Shown here in pieces: positions 45,398 through 57,085 of a stretch of DNA of 64,000 bases. Position numbers and translations under genes: made by a program. Positions within the stretch are counted from its first letter, which is position 1. Each line of letters opens with the position of its first letter. This DNA is from Codonopsis lanceolata (taxonomy: Eukaryota > Streptophyta > Magnoliopsida > Asterales > Campanulaceae): contig CM028383.1 of assembly GCA_013146195.2 (NCBI GenBank), positions 13,023,311 to 13,087,310 of the forward strand, read 5' to 3'. The notes beneath the pieces are model-generated. The model was not told the DNA's origin and made no database searches. It saw nothing but the letters and a program-made list of their open reading frames with translations.

Positions 45398-47065
45398 TAA
45401 TTTTAAAATATGTTTTAATTTTATAAATTTCTTTTTCATTTTAAGAATGTTAATTTTGAGTAAAAATTTGGGATATAATTTTGAATAAACATTTGCTTTG
45501 ACCGAAGTGTTTTGACAATGTAACATTAGTTATGATTAGTTGAATACCCGTATATTAAACACACGACATATATATTTTTTAATTAAATTATATTCAAGCA
45601 ATCTGAAGTTAAAAAAACCAAAAAGGAATAAATTAAGGAAAAATAATGTTTGAGGCAACTATTTACTTAAAATACATCATTGTATCATACATATTATAAA
45701 TTTTGAAAAATTTCCTTATACGTACAATAACTAATACGAGTATACGACAAATATTAATCTACATTAAGAAAAAAACAATTTTTTAGCGACTACAATGTAT
45801 GAGAATTAAACAAATAGTTAAAACGTACCAACAAAAAATGTAGTTATTTATAGATAATTACATTAATAAAAAAGTTATTGTACAAATCTATATAAATAAA
45901 AGAAGATTGCTTTAATTAACAAAAAAATATGATAATATTATGGATAAATAGCAGGCCGGTCCACTTTCCCGAATATCTAGCCTCTTTAGTACCTTTTTTA
46001 TTTTTAAATCGCATAAGACCACTTTCATAAATTTGTTCCAATAACATCCTTAAGCTAATCGCATCCACACTCTAAATATCTCTCTTATGCAAATCGCATC
46101 ACTTCCTTTTCTACAATCCCTCTTGTGGTTCTCCCTCTAAAGCTGGCCATGGTCGTTCAATTCCACTCATAAAATAGGATCTTATTTGTGAGCGTGAACC
46201 GCAAAACCTAGAAATTAAGAATTTTGGTTCATATCACTATTTTTCGGCCCGACTGAAACGAACAAAGCTCATGAAAATTTGACGTTCGAGCCCGACTCAA
46301 ACAAACAATCAAGCTGAACCCTCGGTTCATGTAACACTCCATCGGCTCATAAACCCTCCCTTCTTCTTCGATCTTCCTTTTTTTGTTGATGTTTTATTGT
46401 AAGATTTTGAAGAGGTTTTGTTTAGAGTTTTAAGGAAATTGTTATCAGTTTCAAGTCCTAATCTCATGTAACTATTACTTGAGAAAGTTTTTAGCTTTTA
46501 TATAGTTTATTTAATAGCCAAGGATTTTCATTCATAATATGCAATCACTCCCAGTTTATTTATACAAATACTTTACATATATAAATCACTATTTTTCCCA
46601 AAAAGACGCATTAAATGGTGGCCAACTGGCCATTTACTGGAATAGCTAGGAACGTCCATGATTAAAAAACCCATGGTGGCAAGAAAAACTCAAGCGTGAA
46701 GTGAAATGTCCGAATAACAATTTGTTAGTTTTTGGACACTTTTTTTTTAATTGCGCTACATCAATTTTAAATTGTTACGTAGTGATTTAGAATCAGATCT
46801 AGTGAAATTGAATTTTTTACTTCCAGATATATATACTTTTTGTTATTTTTTTAAATCTCGATTTTTGTTATTATTTTCACATAAAAATGCAGATCACATA
46901 GAAGATATCAGATGTATATATCTTTCTTTGATTAATTGCCATAACAAAACTGGATAAAAAAAAATTATTTGGATATGGTGTTATAAATCCAATGAAGCGG
47001 TAGACAATGGGAAAATATAATATAGATAGATAAATGGAAGTGGTTTGATCTACTCAATTAAGAAA
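45398..47065. other. Non-coding AT-rich DNA
   Basis: No gene is supported. The phrase 'gcaggccggtccacttt' near 45950 also occurs near 40250 and marks a dispersed repeat. Confidence 0.5.
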
Positions 47066-47067
47066 TA

Positions 47068-47325
47068 CTCCATCTGTCCCTAAATTATCGTCCTCTTTTC
47101 CTTTTTCGTTCGTCCCAAAATAATTTTTCAGTTTCAAACTTACCTTTTTAGAACATCACTTTTACCACTTTACCCTTACTTTTTCACTTTACTTTAATTA
47201 TGAGCCACATACACATGTGCTTTAAAGGAAAGTACACATTAAAATAATATAAATAATCAAGTTTATTGTTTTTTCTTAATCCGTGCACCGGGTCAACTAG
47301 GACGATAATTTAGGGACAGGGGGAG
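47068..47325. mobile_element. Stowaway-like MITE, 258 bp, abutting a Helitron
   Basis: The left end CTCCATCTGTCCCTAAATTA and the right end aatttagggacagggggag are inverted, with TA at 47066-47067 and 47326-47327. The interior matches the MITE at 57837-58063 (aaaataattgtccag-like, acatcatttttaccacttta, ccacatacacatgtg). Confidence 0.93.
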
Positions 47326-47327
47326 TA

Positions 47328-49066
47328 CTAGTTTTTTTAACCTGTGCGTTAAACGCACGTCAACTAAATCGTACATAAACAAAATAAGAAGGATCACTTT
47401 ATTAACAATTACACATAAATATATCACAAATCATTATAGATTCTAAAAAAATTACTTATACATAACATTTGTTGTCTTATTAGTTGGTTTTTCATCTTCA
47501 CCGCATATTAATATCTTCAAACTAAAATAATTTATTAATATAGAAACTACGACATATAACTGTCCATGGCTAAATACTTTTTTTTTCAAATAGAGACCTA
47601 CCTGCAATTATTGACTTTGGCACTTGTTAATTGCCATTGCATATGATACCACAATGCAAATTGTCTTCTCTGGAACTTTAAACACAGTCTTACATCGGAT
47701 AGAGTTAATGACAATCTTAGGATAAAAACATTTTCTCCAACATTGCTTCCTTTCAAAAATTTTGTTTCAACAATATGATCCTCAAGATTTATGATGATTA
47801 GTCTTGTTTCATTGCACAACCCTGCAGCATGGTTAATGTTTCTCAATAGTATTATTGGAACACTAATTTTAAGTGTCAATTTATGGTCTAACAACCCCGA
47901 ACACTTTATACTATTTAAAAACTCTATATAATAAATGTTTTCAAACAAACTTGAAATTTTTTCGTCCTTCAAACAAAATATGAGCTCAAATAAGTTCTTC
48001 CTTTTGAATGATTACTTTTATTAAGTTATATTTTTATTTTATGAATAAATAAATTTATGAGAAGAAAATAAGCTAAAATCAAAATAACGAAATTATTTTT
48101 AACATTAACTATTATTTTTGTTTTGTAAATTATTTTGATTTTAATAACTTCCATTATATTTTTTTCTTTTATTGACTTCGTAACTATTATTTTTGTTTTA
48201 TTTTTAAGAATGTTTTAGGGAAAAATTTTGTTCCGTAATTTTTTTTTATTTGCTAACATCATTTTATATTGTTTGTTTTATTGACTCTGTAACTGCTATT
48301 TTGTTCAACCAAATATTTTTATTTTACTAACATATTTTTGTTTTACATATCGTTTTTTAAGAATTTGTTTTAAACTTTTGTTTAGTAAATTATTTTTATA
48401 ATTTTACTAACCTCAATTTAAATTATTTTTGCTTTATTGACTCCGTAACTATTATTTTTGTCCCTTCATATATTTTGATTTAACTAATGTATTTTTGTTT
48501 TATATAGCTATTTTTAAGAATTTGTTTTAAAATTTTGTTCCGTAAATTATTTTTATTATTTTAGTAACCTCAGTTTAAATTGTTTTTGTTTTTATTGACT
48601 ATATAACTATTATTTTTGTTCCATCAAATATTTTTATTTTACTAACGTATTTTTGTTTTATATATATATTTTTAAGAATTTGTTTTAAAATTTTGTTCCA
48701 TAAATTATTTTATTTTACTAATGTTTGCATTAAATTATTTTTGTTTTGTTAATTATGTAACTTATATTTTTATAGTGGCTTGTTCCATAAATTATTTTTA
48801 TTTTACTAACCTCTTATATTTTTGTTTTCTTAACTCTGGAACTATTATTTTTATTTTAGTTACAATTTTTTATGTTTAAAGAAAGAAAAATGTTTAAACA
48901 TAATTAAGAGAGAGGAGATGGTGGTGATGAGAGAGAAAATAAGGAGAAGACGAGAGAGAGAAATAGAAATATAACCAGCGAAGATAGAAGTGAGAAATAG
49001 TGAACTGGTAATTGAAAAGTTAATAATTCAGAAATGAAATTTTGGAAGGAGAAATCTACTATTGTC

Positions 49067-49107
<41 letters not shown>
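47328..49107 (-). mobile_element. Helitron relic 2 with PIF1 helicase tail
   Basis: On the minus strand the end is CTAG (47328-47331) then T, preceded by the hairpin GTGCGTTTAACGCAC (47344-47358), identical to relic 1. It contains the PIF1 fragment 47598-47972, and then repeated blocks of 'ttattgactccgtaactattatttttgtt' type (48160-48860). The minus-strand 5' end is set at the (TA)n tract (49069-49107), a guess supported by relic 1 ending at the same kind of tract. Confidence 0.78.
47598..47972 (-). pseudogene. Helitron PIF1-like helicase, C-terminal fragment
   Basis: EFLNSIKCSGLLDHKLTLKI, PIILLRNINHAAGLCNETRL, FLKGSNVGENVFI and KFQRRQF are readable. These are the late motifs of Helitron PIF1 helicases and are better kept than in the 16542-16901 copy. 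Everything upstream (Rep, Walker motifs) is gone. In a full element the helicase unwinds DNA during rolling-circle transposition. Confidence 0.88.
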
Positions 49108-49109
<2 letters not shown>

Positions 49110-50199
49110 ACTTCCGTGCTTTATTTGGTATGCATCAAACATACATTCTATTAACTTGTTTCCAAAAAATGAAGAGTTATGTCACCAAAACCAAAAAGGA
49201 TTAAAATACATGGAAATTTATATTTTTAAGGTAGGGCACGTTTTTTCAGCAAAAGAAAATATATTCTATTTTTGTAAATACATTTTGGCGGAAACATGCT
49301 ATATATTTGGTTGTGTTAGAATCACATCTATCATTATATAGATATATAGATATAGATATAGATTTTTTGATATCAGGAACTATGCAATGGAAGTCTCTCG
49401 TGCTTTCCTTTTTCATAACTTTTGTTCCAAAGTTCATTTTAGTATTCATGTTTGAACTATCCCAATTTTAGAACAAGGTGAAAATAGCCCCATTCCGCAT
49501 ATAGAGTGTGTATGCATATATATAAAGTTAAATACTAAATGAGGGGAGTTCAAAGTGTGGCTATGGCGGCATTTTTACTCTGAACATCAAAACAATATCT
49601 GGAAATTTTTACGTTGACTATATTATTATACTAATTCACGATTCGAAAAATTAAAGTTCATACATGTGACTATAATGTAGGAATTTAAAAAGAAAAACCT
49701 CGTTTCTCACTTTGATTTATGACTGGGAAAGATCATCAATTTTGTAAGATAAGAATGTCAATTAATATCTATAGAAGAGTAGTTTGTTAACTCATTTAGG
49801 CAATGGCTGGAAGGCTTTAAATAAATTAATACAACACCTATAAAATGCTTAATACATCACTTTTGAAAAATATTTGACCATAAATTAATTGCATTTGATA
49901 GAATACAAAATATCAAAATACTTGTAGATAGAGGGGAATAGTCAATAGCTCAATGCTTCATAGGTCCATTAAATACATAAAGCACCTAGACGATTTTTCG
50001 CGCGATTTTCTAAATTTTTAGGCACCTGAGTGGTGTCTAACGCCTACGCAGACACCTATATCGATTTTTTGATCTGTGTCTCCGCCTCATGTGACTTTCT
50101 ATAGATATTTTGAACCATAATATCATTTTGGTGTTATCGTGTTGATGGGGTTATTTATAAAATAATTTACCCATAGATATAAATATATGAATTACGTAC

Positions 50200-50259
<60 letters not shown>

Positions 50260-50517
50260 TGATTAAAAGGAATCAGCAGCCCTTTTGAAGTTGATGGACT
50301 ATATATGTAGATGGGATTAGACTGCAACTTCAAACGTTATGCCATAAGATAAAGCCTCGTTTCGTGTGCACCCTTAATTTGTATTTAGAAACGCAAAATG
50401 AACAAAAGTGAAAGAAATATCACGAGAATAATCAAAAGCAACGTAAGAAACATATTTAGGTTCTTTTGCAATGACCACCCTCTAATTTGTTGAAAGAAAG
50501 TCACCATTTCCACCTTC
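49108..50517. other. Non-coding DNA with a (TA)n microsatellite
   Basis: No gene is seen. The tract 50202-50258 is about 28 TA units. The last part, up to 50517, is likely the 3' untranslated region of the PDLP-like gene. Confidence 0.6.
50202..50258. repeat. (TA)n microsatellite
   Basis: About 28 perfect TA units lie 260 bp downstream of the PDLP-like stop codon. Confidence 0.98.
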
Positions 50518-52496
50518 TTAACCTGCATTCATGATAACTTCATCAATATGAGAAAAATATCAACAAATTTGTTTTCCAACGAGAAACTTACCGCATGCTT
50601 TTCGACAAAATGAGAGAAGAACTATGGTAACTGCAATGCCGGCCACCACACCAACGATTATGGCTACAGTTTTTCCGACTCCGTCGTCGTTAGAGGAATC
50701 TATAATTAGTACAAGATTCAAAAGCAAAAGCATTAGACGTACGTGTTTAACATTAGTGATACTATATATATGCATATAAAGATAGGCAAGAGACTAGACA
50801 AAGCTGCCACTACACATTGCAGTTGCAGATGATTCTTAAAGCTTTCTCTTATCCTTTGACTTGATTCCATTCCGATATTGGTTTTAAAGTAATTGGCGGT
50901 TCAAAAATAATTCCAACACAAAAAAGTGAAAATTTTCAACAAAAAGGAAAAGGAAAAAATAAAAAGAAAGTCATTGTGGCTTAAACCATTGCAACTTTAA
51001 GGGTTTGGAATGATTGCTATTGACCCCTTCCTTAATTTTAATACAGCTTTGGGCCCTCAAATTTATAAACTTTAAGTGAATGATGCGCGTAATGGAAGCA
51101 CTAGAATAAAATGTTCTCAAAAAAGAAAAAAAAAAGGCACTAGAATAAAAACTTGTTTGAGAAAGGATTTATTCTGAGAATAGTGTTGGAACTATTCCAT
51201 CACTTACAGAGAAAGAGTCTACTACGACCTATATGATATGTTTTACTTGAAGATTTCATTTTTAAAACAATATGCTTAAAATTTTCATAATATTTTATAT
51301 TTATCCGTCACTTGTTTTGTAGGTATGCATATTGGTTGTACTTAAATATTTTTATAATTATGATCTACTCTAATGGCATTAATATATCTCATAATTATTA
51401 GATTTTTCAAATTGAATTCTTTGGGTGGAATGTACATAGTAGCGCAGAACAATTTTCTTATCTTTGATTCTTCATGAAAGGTAAATGTGCGATTGTTTAC
51501 ACACCACAACACTTTCCCATAGAGCTCGGATAAACTATTTATTTATTTAATGCAACAATTGAGCGTCAAAGTAGAAGATTTTTCTAACAGAACAAAAAAG
51601 TGTCTCTTAATTAATTGATTTGGAGCTGGCCATTATCATTTATCATGTTAAGTGATAAGCATTAAACCTTTTTGATCATCAAACAAGCATAATAAAATTG
51701 TATTTTGTATGGAGCTGGCCATTACTTATTATTGATTATTCATGAGTAAAGGGAAATGGACAAGTGTACCTTCGGCGGAATCATAGTAGCCAGAAGCCCA
51801 ATACCGCGCATAACACTGCGCCAAGAACACATCCCCTGCCTCAGCCGATCCACACAAGCTTTTCAATTTCAACACAGCATCCTCTAGGCAAGAAGAACAA
51901 TCGCTCGCGCCTAGATCCCCCAAACATTGCGCAAACCCTTCAACCAAACCCGAACTGCTAACTCTAAACCCTAACGCACCTTCCAATTCGGCCAAAACAT
52001 CGTCTCTACGCTTAAAGAATTCTACATCATTACTTACACTTTTACTACACTTCCTATACCTAAGACTTGTGTCAACCCTACCCAAAAAATCTATATGCTC
52101 ATATCTTACTAAACATCCGTCTAGTTGTAAACTAGCCCCATATGTGTAAGGACATACTAGCCCTACTTGGGAAACCACGCTCTCGATGCATTTTGAGCAA
52201 TCAGCAAATTTCAAATCACCTCTACATTGGTATAAACCATAAATAGCGCCTTCGGACGAGGTTGAAGTGCCGTTTCCTATGGCAAAGCTGTTGTCTATTG
52301 CTTGAGTAGATGAACTCACAATTGTGGACAGGAAAGAGTTGAGGTTGGTTTCAAAGGGGCTGTTTGGTTGGTATTTTTCGTTGGAACAACCAGCGTAGAT
52401 GAAGGTGTGAGCTCTGGTAAGGGGGAGAGAGAGTGAGAGAATTAGGAAGAAGAGTGAAGAGTGTTGAGGAAGGGTTGTCAACATTTTTTTGTTCAT
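50518..52496 (-). CDS. Plasmodesmata-located protein-like (double DUF26, single TM), three exons
   Basis: Exon 1 is 51770-52496, intron 1 starts GTACAC and ends TTATAG, exon 2 is 50592-50699, intron 2 starts GTAAGT and ends TGCAG, and exon 3 supplies only GT plus the stop TAA (50518-50520). The predicted protein is 279 residues, the usual PDLP length. It has a signal peptide (hydrophobic SLFFLILSLSLPL), two DUF26 domains each with the C-x8-C-x2-C motif (CRGDLKFADCSKC; CLGDLGASDCSSC), a short linker encoded by exon 2 (DSSNDDGVGK), one TM helix (VAIIVGVVAGIAVTIVLLSF) and a very short tail (CRKACG). PDLPs sit in the plasma membrane at plasmodesmata and promote callose closure and defence signalling; that role is inferred from the family. 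An in-frame ATG at 52604 would add 36 Lys-rich residues ahead of the signal peptide; 52496 is preferred because it starts the signal peptide. A DUF26 kinase is excluded: no kinase exon lies downstream. Confidence 0.9.
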
Positions 52497-52636
52497 TCTC
52501 TTTCTCTTTTTTCCAATTTGTCTTCCTTTCATTTGTTTTGCTTTGATGCTTTTGGGCTTAGTGATGTGTGAGAATTTTTTGCAAGTGGTTGCTTTTTGGG
52601 TCATTCTTCAATAGTGTGGATCCATTTTACATTACA

Positions 52637-52643
52637 TTTTTAT
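52637..52643 (-). promoter_or_regulatory. Candidate TATA box of the PDLP-like gene
   Basis: The minus strand reads catataaaaatg; TATAAAA is about 140 bases before the chosen ATG at 52496. Transcription would start about 30 bases on, near 52610, leaving a short leader that includes or just misses the upstream in-frame ATG at 52604. Confidence 0.5.
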
Positions 52644-52731
52644 ATGAGCTCCTTTATCTTCATGGGCCTCCATATTTGGTTTTATATTGTAAAAATATCT
52701 TAATCTTATAATTAGCTCTTTCTTACTGTTA

Positions 52732-53089
52732 GGGCTCGTTTGTTGGAGCTGATGACTTATAATTTATGTCTGATAGCTTAAGTTGGTGGCTGAATGACTT
52801 GTAGTTGATTGCATGATAGACTGTTGGTTACAGCAGTTGAAAAGTTGCTTATGAGTTGTTATAATTATTTGTTAAAAAAAACTTGAAAATTAGTATTCAT
52901 ATTTTTATGTATATTTCATAAAATGATGAAATAGGGATAATAAAATATTTGTTAATGAATAGTTGTCTTCATGCTTAAAAAACCAAAAAAGCTTAAAATT
53001 TTGGTTTTTTGGCTTTGCTTTTCAATGCATAAAGGGTGTTCTACCTTACTTATTGGTTTTTCGCTTATAAGCTGAAACAAACACTCTAA
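52732..53089. mobile_element. Possible MITE upstream of the PDLP-like gene
   Basis: Loosely inverted ends: agggctcgtttgtt with gacttataa on the left, ttataagctgaaacaaacactct on the right. The interior has 'ataagtt/agcttaa' repeats. No matching target duplication was seen, so superfamily and exact ends are unsure. Confidence 0.4.
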
Positions 53090-53226
53090 ATATGGTTTTT
53101 CAAAAGCCAAAAGTCACTCCAAATAAGTTGCAACAAGCGAGCATTTAATAGACTTGAAAACTATAGTTTCCTTTTTGAGATCAAGAAAGGATAGAACAAC
53201 CATAAAGTTTAGGTTATCATCTTTAA

Positions 53227-53796
53227 GAGTATCCACATTAGTACACCCTAAAACACCCTCTATACAACTCTTAAATCTTTTAGAAACTCTTTTAAAAAGT
53301 TTCAACTCCAATAAGCACCCTCTATAACCCTCTGAATTATTGACATCATTTAACTAACAACATAACTATTAATATATCTCCTCTATTTTATTTATATTTT
53401 CCTAGCGCAATCAGACTAAAGTGTATATACTTTAAATTTTACATTTTTAAAAATATATATTATATGTTTACTTTTATTTAAATGAAGTCGTGTCACCTTT
53501 TTTAATATTATCAATATACTCGTAATTTTAAGTTATAAATAATAAGAAATTGGGAATGAAAAAAGATTATGAAAGCAAATCATCAAATGAGATTGTCAGA
53601 TCATCATGTACATATAAAGATTCACCAATAGGAAGAATCTAGTGTTTGGCAAAACTCACCCAATATTTTGGGGGTTAATTAGCTAATTTTAGGGATAGAG
53701 TGTTTGATAGGGTGTCCATTGTGGGTCTCAAGGGAGATGAAAAACTCTAAAAAGGGTTTTAGGGTAGTGGTGTAAATAGAACCATTGTAGATGCTC
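53227..53796. mobile_element. Harbinger-like MITE, 570 bp, TAA duplication
   Basis: The left end GAGTATCCACATTAGTAC and the right end gaaccattgtagatgctc are inverted, flanked by TAA at 53224-53226 and 53797-53799. Further inside, accctaaaacaccctctata pairs loosely with the gggtgtccatt/agggttttagggt region. There is no ORF. Confidence 0.75.
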
Positions 53797-53799
53797 TAA

Positions 53800-54595
53800 C
53801 TTTCTTGAACAAATTTCAATTCGATCTACGAATTTTCATTTTTTGTTTTGTAATGCTTGAACAAAAAGTAGCCGAGAGAGAGAAGCATATGAGGTCAAAA
53901 GAAAGACAACGTCAAATACCAAAAAACAAAAGGACCATTTCATAAGTTTTTAACCTCTTAAGCCCGCTATATATTTTTTAACTTTAAAAAGACATTTTTG
54001 GGCAAAAAGACAATTATGCCTTTAATGAGCCGGATGCGCGGTAAGGACCACTTACACAATATATCACAATGTATCAATTTGTCCATCATGATACATTAAT
54101 TTGTTCATTACGATGCGCATATTGGATTTGCGATGCATAAAAATCCAATGTAGAAATTGGATTCCCGATGCAAAAAAATCCAATGTAGAAATTGGATTCC
54201 CGATGCAAAATTAGATTCTCGGTGCAGAAAATCCTAATGCACAAATAGAATTCGCGATGCAAAAATTGGATTTGATTTGTGCATCGGGATGCATGGACTG
54301 ATACTTTGCACACGTGTGTTCGGTTCATTAAAGGTATCATAGTCTTTACACCCAAAAAAATGCATTTTTCTGGTTAAAAAATAGGGTGGAAGTAAGATGT
54401 TTGAGGTTGATGATGAATCGAAGCAGGTTTTGTATTAGGTGATAAAGGGTTTGTTGGGCTGGGGAAGATCGACAGGAGTGGCGACGACGGGGGGAGAAGA
54501 GAAAATCGAAATCTAGATTTCTTCTATAAACAAGCTTACTCCCTGCCTTCGAGACTATAAAAGATAAGCCATCGGTTCGTCTTTCACAGCTATAT
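53800..54595. other. Non-coding DNA with short direct repeats
   Basis: No gene is seen. At 54143-54208 a 33-bp phrase (aaatccaatgtagaaattgg + attcccgatgca) is repeated twice, followed by decayed copies to 54290. The context 'atgcctttaatgagc' links it to the 40330 repeat family. Confidence 0.6.
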
Positions 54596-54612
54596 GCGAG
54601 TGTCAGAATTTA

Positions 54613-54742
54613 AGACGCGGGCGTCGGATGTGTCGATGTGGGTGTCAGATGTTTCGATGTGGGCGTCAGATCTGTGTCGATGTGGGCGTCAGATGTGTCG
54701 ATGTGGACGTCAGATGTTTTCGATGCGGGGTGTCGGATGTTG
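54613..54742. repeat. Minisatellite, about six units of 21-23 bp
   Basis: The core tcgatgtgggcgtcagatgtg recurs, with cgatg(t/c)gg at 54634, 54655, 54678, 54699 and 54721. Units differ by 1-3 bases and one is 2 bp longer. It is open in one frame, giving a repetitive peptide, but nothing suggests it is translated. Confidence 0.9.
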
Positions 54743-54794
54743 GCCTCGACTAAGGTGCTCACAGAAGGTGGAATACTATGAATTTGAATGGTAA

Positions 54795-55350
54795 GAGCAT
54801 GTACAATGGAGATACCCAAATCTAACCAAAAATCAAACACAACCCATTAAAAACCAATTAAATAATCCAATAGATACTTATTTGATTTAAAATTAAAAAA
54901 CCTTCCCAATGGTGACACAAAATCCAACACATTTACAAACCCCATCATCTTTATGTCCATTAATCTAATATTTCACACAAAAATAGCTATAAAAACTTGA
55001 AAAAATCATAGAAATTTTTTCTGATGTACAAATGAAACAAACAAAGCCTCTATTTATAGGTAAAAATATGTACTTTAATTCAGAAAAACTAAATAAATAA
55101 AAATATTTTTGGCTGAAAATTGGTCAAGAAATGCAACGGGGAAAATAAAATGATGACCATTAAATTGTTGACACATGGAAAGGGTGGGAGGGGGAAGGAG
55201 GCCCATGTCTTGGATTTGGAGCCTTTTGGGTTCTTCTCTTGATTCTTTTTCGGAAAATCAAAGGATGATTTGGATTAGATTTTGTTAGATTTGCCATTGG
55301 AATGGAAGATTGTATCTTGATTTCTTTTAGAACATCCATTGGGCTTGCTC
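54795..55350. mobile_element. Harbinger-like MITE, 556 bp, TAA duplication
   Basis: The left end GAGCATGTACAATGGAGA and the right end catccattgggcttgctc are inverted, flanked by TAA (54792-54794, 55351-55353). Inner repeats ccaatggtgacac/gccattggaatgg also invert. It is about the same length as, and has ends similar to, 53227-53796, so the two are probably one family. Confidence 0.85.
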
Positions 55351-55446
55351 TAAGGACTCCATTCAAGCAACATTTGTAGTCTTAATTCTCTCTCAATATT
55401 TTCACGCACACAATTGGATAGCAAGTAGGACTGTGCATATATATTA

Positions 55447-55612
55447 GACAAATGATATTACGAGCTAGAGCTTGTGATATTAATACGAGCTTTAGTGTTA
55501 GAACCGTTGGATGATTAAGTTGATGGTGATTTGAAATGTCTACATCATTATTTAGAAAATATCATATTTGATCTAATGGTGTAAAAAGTAGCTTGACTGC
55601 AATATCATAGCT
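55447..55612. mobile_element. Foldback MITE family member (gatattacgagctagagc)
   Basis: It shares atgatattacgagctagagc and cgagctttagtg with 13171-13381 and ends in aatatcatagctct. The arrangement of arms is the same but the right arm is shorter. Confidence 0.65.
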
Positions 55613-56265
55613 CTATATATTATCATGTAATCATAGAAAATTGGATTTTCATCTTTCTCAATCTGAATCTAAACAAAGTTCCAACTATAAATGTCCCTTC
55701 AAGGGTTCCGATAAAATTTAAGAAAGAAAACTTTTGTTCGACTGCAATGAACGAGACATGAAGAAAAATGATGGAGAAAAAGAAGCTTTTCAACCAACGC
55801 CGAACGGGAAGTTTACTTCGTTCTCTGTTTGTTAGGAGGGGCAATTTAGGAAGAATATTATGAAAATGGATTCCAGCGGTTAAAAAAAAATAGGAAACTT
55901 GTGCGGTTGGAAATCTTTCAAAATGTACCGACCAGCAATTATACCTTAAAAAATATAGGGCATTGGAGCAGTTGAAAATTGTTGAAGGAGACCGGTCCGA
56001 ATTTCACCAAAAAAAAATTGAAATCTTATTAGCCCCTAGAAAGTGTTTTTGAGATATAAAAGAGATTGCTTTTCTTGATTTAAGATAAAACCCCAACTGG
56101 CCCAACTATGACTTAAAAAAAGGAAAAAATTAAGGCGCTATCAAAGCTTAACTTTATAATCTAAATGAAATTAAAGTCGTGTCTACAACAACTGTTTGGG
56201 TCATCTCGAATGGCAAATAAGTGTCATTACATTGACCTCTCTTCACCTTTATACCTTCGATCACC
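55613..56265. other. Non-coding DNA; upstream region of ZIP copy 1
   Basis: No gene is supported. The last 40 bases before 56266 (acattgacctctcttcacct and onwards) are shared with the region just before ZIP copy 2, so the duplication extends upstream of the start codon. Confidence 0.6.
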
Positions 56266-56690
56266 ATGAACAAGCTCGATATCTTAATCTTTGTTACCAT
56301 GCTACTATTCGGCCTCAATATCAGCAAGGGGTTCAGCTAGTTGCACTTGTGATCCGGCGATAAAAACAGGAACAAAACATAAGCATTGAAACTCAAGCTC
56401 ATAGCCCTAGCTACCATCTTGATAGCCGGTGGCATAGGTGTCTTCCTCCCCTTTCTTGGCAAATTTATCCCCTCTCTAAGCCCGTTGAAAGATATGTTCT
56501 TTATTATTAAGTCTTTTGCAACGAGAATTCTAGCAACCGGTTTATACACGTGCTCCCAAATGTTTTTGAGAACTTGCTATCTCCGTGTTTCAAAACCCCA
56601 TGGGAGACTTTCCGCTTACGGGGTTGGTTGCTATCACAATATAAAAAGAATTGATTTAACTGATTTTGAAAAGATGATTTGGTAAATTAA
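56266..56690 (+). pseudogene. ZIP-type metal transporter, first-exon pseudogene (copy 1)
   Basis: From ATG 56266 one frame gives a signal-like N-terminus (MNKLDILIFVTMLLFGL), in-frame stops TAG, TGA and TAA in the leader-to-TM1 linker (NRNKT is still visible), then the well-kept TM1 region LIALATILIAGGIGVFLPFL, GKFIPSLSP and FFIIKSFA. A one-base deletion near 56541 shifts the following FIHVLP block, including the metal-site His, out of frame. Beyond about 56640 similarity ends, so later exons are absent. ZIP proteins import Zn, Fe or other divalent metals across the plasma membrane; this copy cannot. Confidence 0.88.
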
Positions 56691-56939
56691 ATCGTTTTTC
56701 TGTAAAGAAAAAGTGTCCCACTAACAATTAAGATTGCCTAGGGAAGCTTAATTGTACCTTGGAACCTTCATACAGATTCAAATTTCTATTCTATTATTTT
56801 TTTAGCTCTTTAATGTATAACATAGTTTTAAACACGTGAAACAACATATGTTATATTTAAACTAACTTTACTAGAATGCAAAAAGAGATAAATTTAACGA
56901 TTCATAAATATTTGCTGGTGAATATAGACTGATAAATAA

Positions 56940-57085
56940 AGTCAGAATGTTAAAGTACTATTACTATGATGATCACAAAGTATACCATCTTTTCTAGGTT
57001 CATCACTAATCACAAAGGGATTTTAATTTTATTTTATAATCATTAAAGTTTTTTATTATTTTATTTATAGTGATATTAAGTCCGT
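56940..57085. repeat. Duplicated segment, copy 1 (empty site)
   Basis: Text from gtcagaatg..aaagtacta to gatattaagtccgtgcatcg matches 57818-58200 once the MITE there is removed. The TA target is at 56959-56960. The end (ccgtgcatcgcac) resembles a Helitron 3' hairpin, but CTAG is lost in this copy. Confidence 0.88.

Noticed and set aside
50518..52496. Cysteine-rich receptor-like kinase
   Set aside because: Two DUF26 domains and a TM helix are shared with that family, but the tail ends right after the TM and no kinase motif (GxGxxG, HRD, DFG) is found downstream to 47000.
56386..56685. Complete 99-residue membrane protein
   Set aside because: It is the TM1 part of a ZIP pseudogene followed by an out-of-frame tail; stops upstream and a one-base deletion explain the frame.
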